DNA of 64,000 bases. Source: Billgrantia azerbaijanica. Lineage in GTDB: Bacteria; Pseudomonadota; Gammaproteobacteria; Pseudomonadales; Halomonadaceae. The position numbers and the translations under genes are program-made. Below are positions 1-7,502 of the stretch, piece after piece (positions within the stretch are counted from its first letter, which is position 1; every line of letters begins with the position of its first letter). The stretch lies in assembly GCA_004551485.1 (NCBI GenBank), contig SBLD01000011.1, positions 62,001 through 126,000 on the forward strand. The letters run 5' to 3'. The notes beneath the pieces were generated by a model, which worked only from the letters and a program-made list of their open reading frames with translations, had not been told where the DNA came from and searched no databases.

Positions 1-668
1 CCGCCGCCGTGGCGCGTGCGCTGGCTGCCCTGCCGGGGGCGCACTTCCTGGTGGTGGGCGACGGCGAGGCGCGCCGGGCCATGGTCGATGCCGCGGCGGC
101 CCAGGGCGTCGCCGCGCGGGTGCACTTCACCGGCCGCCTGGAGGGGCAGACGCTGATCGACGCCTACCACGCCATGGATGTCTTCGCCTTCGCCTCGCAC
201 AGCGAGACCCAGGGCATGGTGATCGCCGAGGCGATGGCGACGGGGCTGCCGGTGGTGGCGGTGGATGCGCCGGGGGTGCGCGAAGTGGTCGAGGAGGGCG
301 TCAACGGCCACCTGCTCGCCACGGACGACACCGAAGCGATGGCCGAGGCCCTGGTCGTGCTGGCCGCACCAGCCACCCGGAAGCGGCTGGCCGCAGCCGC
401 GCGGGCCACGGCGGCGGCGTACGACGAGCTGCGCTGCGCCGAGCGCTGCCTCGACGTCTACCGGCAGGTCATCGCGCGGGGCGGCCCCTTCACCCATGCC
501 GACGACGGTGGCTGGGACCGGGTGCGTGCCCGGCTCGGCGCCGAGTGGCGCATGCTGCGCCACCGCGGGCGGCTGCTCAAGCAGCTGATGCAGGAGGAGT
601 GGGAGCAGGAGCGCCCGGCGTGGTGGCCGCGGCGCCGCGAGAGCGAGTCGGAAGGCTCGCCGGAGTGA
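1..668 (+). CDS. Glycosyltransferase family 4 (C-terminal part; 5' end outside window)
   Basis: The frame is open from the first bases of the window, so only the C-terminal ~220 residues are present. They form the second Rossmann half of a GT-B (GT4) glycosyltransferase: a VVGDGE nucleotide-sugar loop, then HFTGR, and the retaining E-x7-E signature in ETQGMVIAEAMA about residue 65-77, followed by GLPVVA and GVREVVEEG. It probably transfers a sugar from an NDP donor to a lipid or polysaccharide acceptor at the cytoplasmic face of the membrane. The charged C-terminal tail (residues ~175-219) is typical of some Halomonas-type enzymes but carries no motif I recognise. It converges on the next gene with only 3 bp between the two stop codons. 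Donor and acceptor cannot be read from the sequence. Confidence 0.85.
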   Translation, partial: AAVARALAALPGAHFLVVGDGEARRAMVDAAAAQGVAARVHFTGRLEGQTLIDAYHAMDVFAFASHSETQGMVIAEAMATGLPVVAVDAPGVREVVEEGVNGHLLATDDTEAMAEALVVLAAPATRKRLAAAARATAAAYDELRCAERCLDVYRQVIARGGPFTHADDGGWDRVRARLGAEWRMLRHRGRLLKQLMQEEWEQERPAWWPRRRESESEGSPE

Positions 669-671
669 CGC

Positions 672-1349
672 TCAGCGGCGCCGGCGGCGCTCCGCCCAGC
701 GCTTGAGGCCCGCCAGCAGGGCCACGCCGGCGAGTAGCCCACCGAGGGCCCACAGCAGCTCGGTGCGGCTCTCCGCCGTGGCCAGCTCCCCGAGCTGGCT
801 GCCGAGCAGGGTGACGCCAGCCAGCCCCGGGACGATCCCCAGCGCCGAGCCGATCATGTAGTCGCGAAAGCGCAGGTGAAAGGCCCCGGCCATCAGGTTG
901 GTCAGGGTGAAGGGGGCCAGCGGCAGCAGGTTCACCAGGGTCATGGTGCGGATGCCGCGACCAGCCAGGTAGCGTGACAGGCCGCGCAGGTGCTTGCCGC
1001 CGTGGCGCACCAGCGCCTCGCGGCCGATCCGCCGCCCCACCCACCAGGTGAGCATGGAGGCGGTGAGGGTGCCGGCGAGCGCATAGGCGAAGCCCCACCA
1101 GGGACCGAACAGCAGTCCCGTCAGCGCCACCAGCAGGCTCAGCGGGAACATCACCAGCGAGGCGGCGGCGTAGACCGCCATCACCACCAGCACCGCCCAG
1201 CTGGCGTCGCGCCAGGCCACCGACCCCTTGGCCAGCGCCAGCAGCGCCTCGACGGTCAGCACCTCCTCGAGGGCCAGCCACTGCCAGCCGAGCCCCAGGG
1301 CGACCAGCATGACGAGCAGGGCGGATATGAGCAGGAGCGAACGGGGCAT
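672..1349 (-). CDS. TVP38/TMEM64 (VTT/DedA-like) membrane protein
   Basis: A 225-residue inner-membrane protein with about five or six hydrophobic segments. The VTT/SNARE-associated core is visible: FPLSLLVALTGLLFGPWWGFAYALAGT around residues 67-95, then GRRIGRE, then the re-entrant region with NLLPLAPFTLTNLMAG near 139-155. This family is related to DedA proteins and is thought to act in membrane-lipid handling or scrambling, but no substrate is established here. The C-terminus is an Arg-rich cytoplasmic tail (AERRRRR). It is convergent with the glycosyltransferase and transcribed alone. A DedA rather than TVP38 subgroup assignment is possible but less likely from the motif order. Confidence 0.85.
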   Translation of the reverse strand: MPRSLLLISALLVMLVALGLGWQWLALEEVLTVEALLALAKGSVAWRDASWAVLVVMAVYAAASLVMFPLSLLVALTGLLFGPWWGFAYALAGTLTASMLTWWVGRRIGREALVRHGGKHLRGLSRYLAGRGIRTMTLVNLLPLAPFTLTNLMAGAFHLRFRDYMIGSALGIVPGLAGVTLLGSQLGELATAESRTELLWALGGLLAGVALLAGLKRWAERRRRR

Positions 1350-1436
1350 GGGCGGACGCCTGGGCTGCGAAGGGGGCTACAGGATACGGGGGCGGCGCCC
1401 GCCAGCCAATGTCACTCGTGGCGTATCGTTCCGGGG

Positions 1437-2381
1437 TCAGAGGGAGAACGCCTCGCGCACCGCCGGCCAGGCGGGGTTGCCGTCGCGGTCGGTGACGCCG
1501 ACCAGCATGGCCTCCACGCGCTCGGCGTTGTCGCCAATCCACTGCTCGGCCACCGCCTCGATGTCGCGCTCCTCCAGGCCGTACTCGCGGATCATCCAGC
1601 TCTGCTCCTCGGCGCGGAAGGTGATCTGCGAAAAGAGGGTGACGAGGTTGGCGTGGGCCTCGGCGTAGTCGCCGCGCATCACGGTGAGCACGTCGCTCTC
1701 CCCGTTGTTGGCACCGAACAGATCCCGGGGGTCGTCGAGGTAGCGCATGGGCAGCTCCAGGTTCATCCAGTGCGGCGTCCAGCCCACCCAGACGATCGCC
1801 TCCTCGCGCGAGATGGCGTCGCGCGCGGCGCTGAGCATGCCCACCGTGCTGGTGTCCACCAGCTGCCAGTCGCCAAGGCCCCAGACGTCGTCGTCGATGG
1901 CCGCCTGGAGGATCTCGCTGGCCGCCGAGCCGGCGCCGAAACCGTGGATCTTGCCGTCGAAGCGCTCGCGGTGTTCGTCGAGGTCGGCGAAGCTGCGGAT
2001 GCCCGCGTCCTGCAGGTAGACCGGCACCGCCAGCGTCATCTGCGCGCCGTCGACGTTGTTGGCCAGGCTCACGATGGTGCCGTCGGCCTCGAGCGGCGCG
2101 AACATCTCGCGCTGGGCCGGCAGCCAGCCCCCCAGGAAGACGTCGATGTCGCCGCTGGCCAGGCCCTGGTAGACCACCTGCAGGCCGACGTCGTGGCGGC
2201 GGGTGGCGTAGCCCAGCGGTTCGAGCAACTGCTGGGCGATCTCGGTCTTGACGGTGATGCCCGGCCAGGCGGGCACGCCGAAATCCAGGGTCTCCGCGTC
2301 GGCCTGGGCGACGCTCGCCAGGCCGAGTGTCAGGGGCAGGGCGGTCAGGGCGGTCAGGGCGTGGGGCAGGGAATGGCGCAT
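1437..2381 (-). CDS. Glycine betaine/choline-type ABC transporter substrate-binding protein (orphan)
   Basis: A 314-residue periplasmic protein with a Sec signal peptide (hydrophobic residues 8-25, cleavage near VAQA-DA). The body is the OpuAC/ProX-type binding fold: FGVPAWPGITVKTEIAQQLLEPLGY, the GDIDVFLGGWLP strand, and EAIVWVGWTPHWMN with aromatic residues of the kind that form the quaternary-amine box. The likely ligand is a betaine, choline or carnitine. No ATPase or permease gene is adjacent, so it must share a transporter encoded elsewhere, possibly the proVWX system at about 41-44 kb or another. The divergent LysR gene is the likeliest regulator. It differs clearly from the ProX at 43.2 kb. 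Confidence 0.85.
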   Translation of the reverse strand: MRHSLPHALTALTALPLTLGLASVAQADAETLDFGVPAWPGITVKTEIAQQLLEPLGYATRRHDVGLQVVYQGLASGDIDVFLGGWLPAQREMFAPLEADGTIVSLANNVDGAQMTLAVPVYLQDAGIRSFADLDEHRERFDGKIHGFGAGSAASEILQAAIDDDVWGLGDWQLVDTSTVGMLSAARDAISREEAIVWVGWTPHWMNLELPMRYLDDPRDLFGANNGESDVLTVMRGDYAEAHANLVTLFSQITFRAEEQSWMIREYGLEERDIEAVAEQWIGDNAERVEAMLVGVTDRDGNPAWPAVREAFSL

Positions 2382-2556
2382 GGTGTCTCCTCCGTGGGCC
2401 GCGCCGGCGCGGATGTCATGGTTGTGTGGCCGGCGGAATGGATGGTGCGTTCAGCCGTGGCGGGTCGGGGTTGACGCTGGGCAAGGCCTATTAGGGTGGT
2501 GAGTGGCCGTCCGCCTGACAAGCGATTAATCTGGGCCCAATGCCCAAGTTCAGCTT

Positions 2557-3450
2557 ATGGCTCGCTTACTCATGGATACCCTGCCTCCCCTGATCTGGCT
2601 GCAGGCCTTCGAGGCCGCGGCGCGCACCCTGAGCTTCACGGCGGCCGGCCGCGAGCTGGGCGTGACCCAGGCAGCGATCAGCCAGCGCATCCGCCTGCTC
2701 GAAGACCGCCTGGGCCAGAAGCTCTTCGTGCGCCACCCGCGCAGCCTGACGCTGACCCCGGCGGGGCAGGCCTGGTTGCCCAGCATCCACGACGCCTTCG
2801 CGCGGCTCGCCGAGGGCACCCAGGAGGTGTTCGGCAGCGCGCCGACCCGTGCCGTGACCCTGCGCACCACGCCGGTCATCCAGCAGAGCTGGCTGGCGCC
2901 GCGCCTGCTGGCGTTTCACCGCGCCCACCCGGCGGTGGCCGTGCGCCTGGTCAGCGCCATCTGGCCCGACGACTTCGGCCCCCAGGGCGCCGACCTCGAG
3001 ATCCGCTACGGGCGCGGCGAGTGGGCGGACATGGACGCCGTGTCGCTGGGGCCCGAGCGCCTGCTGCCGGTCTGCTCGCCGGCGCTGGCGGAGTGGCTGC
3101 GCGAGCCGGCCGACCTGGCCGGCCACACCCTGCTGCACGCGGTGGGCTTCGCCGTGGGCTGGCCGACCTGGCTGGAGCAGGCCGGGGTGGCCGGGCTCGA
3201 CCGCCACTGCCCGGCGCTGACCTGCGACAACCAGGTGATGACTCTGACGCTCGCCAGTCGGGGCGGCGGCGTGGCGCTGACCCATCGACGCCTTTCCGAG
3301 AGTCGTGACGACTTGGTCGCCCCCTTCGCGCTGAGCGTGCCCAGCGAGGAGGCGTTCTGGCTGGTGCGTCCGCGCCGTCGCAGCGACCACGCCGAGGCGC
3401 TGCTATTGTGGGAATGGTTGCGGCCGTCGGTGACGGGAGGGGCGTCATGA
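2557..3450 (+). CDS. LysR-family transcriptional regulator (GcvA-like)
   Basis: A 297-residue LysR regulator. The N-terminal winged helix is clear: LQAFEAAARTLSFTAAGRELGVTQAAISQRIRLLEDRLGQKLF at residues ~14-56, followed by the substrate-binding regulatory domain to the C-terminus. The subgroup resembles GcvA-like regulators. It is divergent from the betaine-type binding protein with a 175-bp gap and so probably controls that gene. The ATG at 2557 was chosen; ATG 2572 (MDTLPPL) is an equally plausible start. Its stop overlaps the start of the next gene (ATGA), which suggests coupled translation. Confidence 0.85.
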   Translation: MARLLMDTLPPLIWLQAFEAAARTLSFTAAGRELGVTQAAISQRIRLLEDRLGQKLFVRHPRSLTLTPAGQAWLPSIHDAFARLAEGTQEVFGSAPTRAVTLRTTPVIQQSWLAPRLLAFHRAHPAVAVRLVSAIWPDDFGPQGADLEIRYGRGEWADMDAVSLGPERLLPVCSPALAEWLREPADLAGHTLLHAVGFAVGWPTWLEQAGVAGLDRHCPALTCDNQVMTLTLASRGGGVALTHRRLSESRDDLVAPFALSVPSEEAFWLVRPRRRSDHAEALLLWEWLRPSVTGGAS

Positions 3451-3830
3451 GAGACATGCGATGCATCGCGCTGGGTGGCATCGCGCTGCTGGGGGGGCTG
3501 GCCCTGTCGGGGCTGGGGACGCCGACGGTGCGTGCCGAGGCCCCCGAGAGCCGTGAATGGCGTGTCGGGGAACCTGCTGGAGGGTGGCACGAGCGAGCGC
3601 CGTGGCGGAAGCGGTGGCCCGAGCGGCGCCAGCCCTCGGCGGACGTCGAAGTGATCGTCGACGGCGAGTGGCTGGAGCGCTGGCGCGGCCTGGAGGCCCT
3701 CGAGGACCGGGGCGGCCCGGACGTGTGCCGTCAGCGCGGCCGCATCACCTGGTCGACGCGCCGGCTGGCCTGTCCGGACCGGCTGCCGATCGAGGGGCTG
3801 CGGCGCTACTCGACGCGACCCGACGACTGA
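3447..3830 (+). CDS. Small exported protein of unknown function
   Basis: A 127-residue protein starting at the ATG that overlaps the LysR stop (ATGA). Residues 1-32 look like a Sec signal peptide (MRDMRCIALGGIALLGG, cleavage near VRA-EA). The mature part is rich in Arg, Trp and Glu and holds two cysteines (VCRQRG and LACPDR), which could form a disulfide in the periplasm. I do not recognise the family. Its 3' end overlaps the convergent ArnT-like gene by 25 bp. Translational coupling to the regulator suggests co-expression, but nothing indicates a function. Confidence 0.6.
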   Translation: MRDMRCIALGGIALLGGLALSGLGTPTVRAEAPESREWRVGEPAGGWHERAPWRKRWPERRQPSADVEVIVDGEWLERWRGLEALEDRGGPDVCRQRGRITWSTRRLACPDRLPIEGLRRYSTRPDD

Positions 3831-5539
3831 GGGTCGGCGCCGACGGTGGTGGGGACCACGTACAGCGGCGCCGCCTCGGGGGCGCCGGGGCAGGCAGTGA
3901 AGGCGCTGCCCGGGATCAACCACCAGGTCTCGCTGTTCTGCATGCCCAGGTCGCGGGCCCGGCTGAGGTCGGCGCAGGCGATCGCCTCGTCGCGGTCCTG
4001 GGGCACCAGCATCCAGCGCTGGTCCGGGGCCGCGTTCAGCCAGGCGAAGGCGCGCTGGAACTGGTCGGCGTCCGGGGTGTGAAACCCGAAGTGGACCATC
4101 GGCTGGCGCGCCTGGAGCAGGAATTCCTCGTCGAAGTCGGGCATCGTCAGCCAGGCGTCGGGACCGGTCTGGTCGGCGATCTCGGCCATCAGGTCGCGGG
4201 GCGAGCGGGCGTGGTCCATCAGCGCATAGCCCCAGGTGGACCAGCTCAGCCAGAACACCGCCAGCCAGGCCGAGAGCGTCACCAGGCCGCGGTGCGGCCG
4301 CCCCCAGGTGAGCAGCCCCAGGGCGCTGAGCCCGAGCAGGCCCCACCAGGCCCAGGGGATGACGCCCTGCTCCTCGGCGAGGTCGGCCAGGGCCGGCAGC
4401 CCCAGGGCGCCCAGCAGCCCGGCGACGAGGAAGACGAGGCCGAACAGCCCGAGGAGGCCGGCCCCCAGCCAGTGCAGGCGCGGGCGGCACAGCAGGCCCG
4501 CCAGCAGCGGCGCCGAGGCCAGCACCAGCAGGGGCAGCGTCGGCAATAGATAGACGCCGCGCTTGCCGGGGGAGAGCGAGAAGAAGGCGACGATCAGCAC
4601 CAGGCCGCCGAGCGGCAGCAGGACTCGGGCATCGAGGCGCCGGGCACGGCGCCACCAGGCCGGCACCAGCCAGGGCAGCGCCAGCACCAGCGGCAGCCAG
4701 GCCCAGGGGATCACCTCCAGCAGGTAGTAGTACCAGGGCTTGAGGTGGTGCCAGGAGTCGGCGTAGCGCTCGCCGGTCTGCTTGAAGAGGATGTTGTCGC
4801 GATAGGCCGCGAGCGCCGGGTCGTCGGAGACGGTCGTGACCAGGATCATCGGCACGCCCCAGAGCGCCATGACCCCGAGCAGCACCGCGAGCCCGAGCCC
4901 CAGGTCGCGCCACGCCAGGGGGACCGCCTGCCCCCGCCGGGCCAGCAGGGCCCACACGGGCAGCATCAGCAGGGGCAGAAAGCCCACGCCCTTGGTGAGG
5001 ATGCCCAGACCCATGGCCGCACAGCCCGCGAACCACCAGCCGCGGGCGGGGCCCAGCAAGGCGTGACGCAGCAGGCCGTAGGCGCCGAGGGTGATCCAGA
5101 AGGTGACCAACATGTCGATCTGCGCGGTGCGTGCCTGCAGCCCGAACTGGAAGCTCGACAGCAGGGCGAGGCCCGCGAGCAGCGCCACGCGACGCCCGTA
5201 CAGGCGATGCGACAGGTCCATGACCAGCGCCAGCGTGCCCAGGGCGCCGAGCAGCGAGGGCAGCAGGAAGCCCAGGCGTACCGAGCCGGTCAACTGGATG
5301 CCGGCGGCCAGGGCCCACATGAAGATCGGCGGCTTGTCGGGATAGGGCTCGCCGCCGCGGTGGGGGATCCAGAACTGCCCGGTCTCGAGCATCTCCAGGG
5401 CGTTCAAGGCGAAGCGCGGCTCGTCGGCGGGCCAGGGGTCGCGCAGGCCAAGGCCGACGCCGAGAAAGACGGCGGCGAGTGCCAGCAGCCACCACCAGGA
5501 GAGGGACGGAAGGCGGCGCAGGTAGCGGGGACGGTGCAT
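3806..5539 (-). CDS. ArnT-like glycosyltransferase (PMT/GT39-GT83 family)
   Basis: A polytopic membrane protein of about 577 residues with roughly 11-12 hydrophobic segments. It has the family signature of a periplasmic loop with an acidic pair near the N-terminus (RDPWPADEPRFALNALEM) and GGEPYPDKPPIFMWALA, the motif seen in ArnT/undecaprenyl-phosphate sugar transferases. The likely reaction is transfer of a sugar from an undecaprenyl-phosphate carrier to lipid A or another envelope acceptor on the periplasmic side. It is the last gene of an overlapping trio with a GT2 enzyme, which may make the carrier-linked sugar. ATG 5539 was chosen. A GTG at 5572 overlaps the upstream stop (GTGA) and may be the true coupled start, adding 11 residues. 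Confidence 0.85.
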   Translation of the reverse strand: MHRPRYLRRLPSLSWWWLLALAAVFLGVGLGLRDPWPADEPRFALNALEMLETGQFWIPHRGGEPYPDKPPIFMWALAAGIQLTGSVRLGFLLPSLLGALGTLALVMDLSHRLYGRRVALLAGLALLSSFQFGLQARTAQIDMLVTFWITLGAYGLLRHALLGPARGWWFAGCAAMGLGILTKGVGFLPLLMLPVWALLARRGQAVPLAWRDLGLGLAVLLGVMALWGVPMILVTTVSDDPALAAYRDNILFKQTGERYADSWHHLKPWYYYLLEVIPWAWLPLVLALPWLVPAWWRRARRLDARVLLPLGGLVLIVAFFSLSPGKRGVYLLPTLPLLVLASAPLLAGLLCRPRLHWLGAGLLGLFGLVFLVAGLLGALGLPALADLAEEQGVIPWAWWGLLGLSALGLLTWGRPHRGLVTLSAWLAVFWLSWSTWGYALMDHARSPRDLMAEIADQTGPDAWLTMPDFDEEFLLQARQPMVHFGFHTPDADQFQRAFAWLNAAPDQRWMLVPQDRDEAIACADLSRARDLGMQNSETWWLIPGSAFTACPGAPEAAPLYVVPTTVGADPQSSGRVE

Positions 5540-5568
5540 GGGAACGGTCAGGCAAGCGTGTCGGTGAG

Positions 5569-5850
5569 TCACTGGTGAACCCGTCGCAATTGGATCTCGC
5601 GGCGGATCAGCATCAGGTTGCGGGTGTAGATGAACAGCCCCGCGCCCTGGCCGGCGATGAACACCGGGTCGCGGCGATAGAGGGCGTAGGCGAGCAGGGT
5701 GATGCCGCCGGCCAGGCTGAAGAACCAGAAGGCCCGGGGGACGATGCTGCGCCGGGCGCGCTCGCTGGCCAGCCACTGCACCAGGAAGCGGGCGGAGAAC
5801 AGCGCCTGGCCCAGGAAGCCGACGCCCAGCCACAGCCACTCGGCGCTCAT
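5569..5850 (-). CDS. Lipid A biosynthesis N-terminal-domain (LpxB-N-like) small membrane protein
   Basis: A 93-residue membrane protein with three hydrophobic helices and the motif run FLGQALFSARFLVQWLASE, then RRSIVPRAFWFFSLAGG and a C-terminal GLFIYTRNLMLI. This is the LAB_N domain (PF07578), found alone beside glycosyltransferases and at the N-terminus of some LpxB proteins. Standalone copies are often next to ArnC/ArnT-like genes, and a flippase-like or partner role for carrier-linked sugars is plausible but unproven. It starts at an ATG overlapping the stop of the GT2 gene (ATGA), and its own stop overlaps a possible GTG start of the ArnT-like gene, so the three are one translation unit. 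Confidence 0.8.
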   Translation of the reverse strand: MSAEWLWLGVGFLGQALFSARFLVQWLASERARRSIVPRAFWFFSLAGGITLLAYALYRRDPVFIAGQGAGLFIYTRNLMLIRREIQLRRVHQ

Positions 5851-6620
5851 GGGTCGCACCCCGTGGTCGCCCGGGGAGCCGCGGCATCGACTTCGGCCTC
5901 CCGCTCGAGAGGCTCCAGATCGGCGGGGAGTCGCGAGCGGTAGCGCAGCCACATGACTCCCAGCATGTCGACCAGCCCGGCCCACAGCCGATCGTGGAGG
6001 CCATAATGGGAATGCCCCGTGCCGCGTGGACGGTGGTTGACCGGCAGCGAGACGCAGCGGCCGCCCTGGGAGAGGACCAGGGCCGGCAGGAAACGGTGCA
6101 TGTGGTCGAAGTAGGGCAGGCGCAGGAAGGCCCGGCGATGGATGACCTTGAGGCCGCAGCCGGTATCCGGTGTGGCGTCGCGGAGCAGGCGGGCCCGCAC
6201 CCCGTTGGCCACGCGCGACGACAGGCGCTTGAGCCAGTCGTCGTGACGCCGGGTGCGATGCCCGGCAACCAGGCTGACGTCGCCCTGGCGCGCCCGCTCG
6301 AGCAGGCGGGGCAGGTCGGCGGGAACGTTCTGGCCGTCGCCGTCCAGGGTGGCCAGCCACTCGCCGCGGGCCAGTTGGGCGGCCTGCCACACCGCGGTGC
6401 TCTGCCCGGTGCTCTCGGCATGGCGCAGGGGGCGCAGCCGCGGGTCCCGGCGGGCGCGGGCCTGGAGCAGGGACCAACTGGCGTCACGGGAGGCGTCGTC
6501 CACCACCAGTACCTCGTGGTCGATGGTCGCCAGGGCAACGGCGATCTCGTCGAGCAGGGCGGGCAGGTTGCCCGACTCGTCCCGGGCGGGAATGATCACG
6601 GAGACTAGGGGCACTTTCAC
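5847..6620 (-). CDS. Glycosyltransferase family 2 (dolichol/undecaprenyl-phosphate sugar synthase type)
   Basis: A 257-residue GT-A enzyme with VSVIIPARDESGNLPALLDEI at the N-terminus, VVDDASRDAS, and the DGD metal/nucleotide motif in LDGDGQNVPADLP near residue 95. The layout resembles ArnC/DPM1-type enzymes that load a sugar onto a polyprenyl phosphate, although the C-terminal pair of transmembrane helices seen in ArnC is missing. It is first of three overlapping genes with an LpxB-N-like protein and an ArnT-like transferase, so it probably supplies the lipid-linked sugar used by the latter. The exact sugar is not deducible. Confidence 0.85.
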   Translation of the reverse strand: MKVPLVSVIIPARDESGNLPALLDEIAVALATIDHEVLVVDDASRDASWSLLQARARRDPRLRPLRHAESTGQSTAVWQAAQLARGEWLATLDGDGQNVPADLPRLLERARQGDVSLVAGHRTRRHDDWLKRLSSRVANGVRARLLRDATPDTGCGLKVIHRRAFLRLPYFDHMHRFLPALVLSQGGRCVSLPVNHRPRGTGHSHYGLHDRLWAGLVDMLGVMWLRYRSRLPADLEPLEREAEVDAAAPRATTGCDP

Positions 6621-6689
6621 GAGGGTCGCTCTTCGTTATCCAGCAGGAAGGAAAGCTGGAAAGGCTACCCCGGTTCGCTTAAGGCAGGC

Positions 6690-7499
6690 TTAAGGATGCC
6701 GCAACGTCCCGACCCAGGACAGCGGCTCCTGGCGGAAGTAGCGTGCGAGCAGGGCGTAGAGCTCCGGGTAGGCGGCGTGCAGCACGTCCGGGGCGGTGAA
6801 GAAGTGCTCGCAGCACACCGCGAAGCACTCGCCGGGGTGGCTGGCCGCGTAGTCGTCGATGGGCGTGGCCTCGCCGCGCGCGAGGTGCGCCTGGAGGTCG
6901 TCCCACACGGCGGTGAAGACGCGGTGCCACTCCTTGGGGTCGATGTCGCTCGGCAGCGGCGGGAAGCCGTCGACGTCGAGCGAGTTGCCCAGGTCGAGCT
7001 TGTGGGCGAGTTCGTGGATCACCACGTTGAAGCCCGAGAAGTCGCCGCTCTCCATCAGGTCGGTGAACGAGAGCACCACCGGACCTTGCGAGGAGGTCTC
7101 GCCGGCGCGTTCGTCCTCGTAGGCGTGCATGACGCCGAACTCGTCCATCTCCTCGACCTGGCGGCGGAAGGCGTCGGGCAGGATCTGGATCTCGTGGACC
7201 CCGGCGAAGGCGTCGTCGTGGTCGGCGTCCGACCAGCCGAGCGTGAGCAGGCAGGCCTGGGCGGCCAGCGCCAGCTGCGCCGGCAGGTCGAAGGGCGTGC
7301 TCTCGGCCAGGTCCGGGTGCAGGGAGAGCCGTTTGCCGTGCAGGAAGCGCCAGGCACGCCAGCCCAGCCGCTCGGCGGCGGCGTCGGGCAGCGCGGCGAG
7401 CAGCGGCAGGCGGCCGCGCGCCTCGGCCCAGTCGGCCGCGGGCAGGGGGTGACGGGCGGCGAAGCGCGCCTCGCGCCACTGTCTCAGGCGCTCGAGCAC
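6690..7499 (-). CDS. mtfA: MtfA-type zinc peptidase (Mlc titration factor A family, M90)
   Basis: A 269-residue protein with the gluzincin motif HELAH at residues 162-166 followed by the family-specific KLDLGNSLDVDG stretch, and a downstream glutamate in ECFAVCCEHFF that fits the third zinc ligand. E. coli MtfA binds the glucose repressor Mlc and has aminopeptidase activity. Whether this organism has an Mlc/PTS target is unknown. The start is a GTG at 7499, three bases after the stop of the acetyltransferase-nitrilase fusion, so the two are very likely co-transcribed. The length agrees with the family (about 265 residues). Confidence 0.85.
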   Translation of the reverse strand: MLERLRQWREARFAARHPLPAADWAEARGRLPLLAALPDAAAERLGWRAWRFLHGKRLSLHPDLAESTPFDLPAQLALAAQACLLTLGWSDADHDDAFAGVHEIQILPDAFRRQVEEMDEFGVMHAYEDERAGETSSQGPVVLSFTDLMESGDFSGFNVVIHELAHKLDLGNSLDVDGFPPLPSDIDPKEWHRVFTAVWDDLQAHLARGEATPIDDYAASHPGECFAVCCEHFFTAPDVLHAAYPELYALLARYFRQEPLSWVGTLRHP

Positions 7500-7502
7500 G
7501 GC

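Noticed and set aside
3806-6538. A single 910-residue protein covering the GT2, small membrane and ArnT-like genes
   Set aside because: Only the C-terminal ~577 residues show the ArnT-like fold; the N-terminal part is an out-of-frame reading of the two preceding genes, which have their own starts and overlaps.
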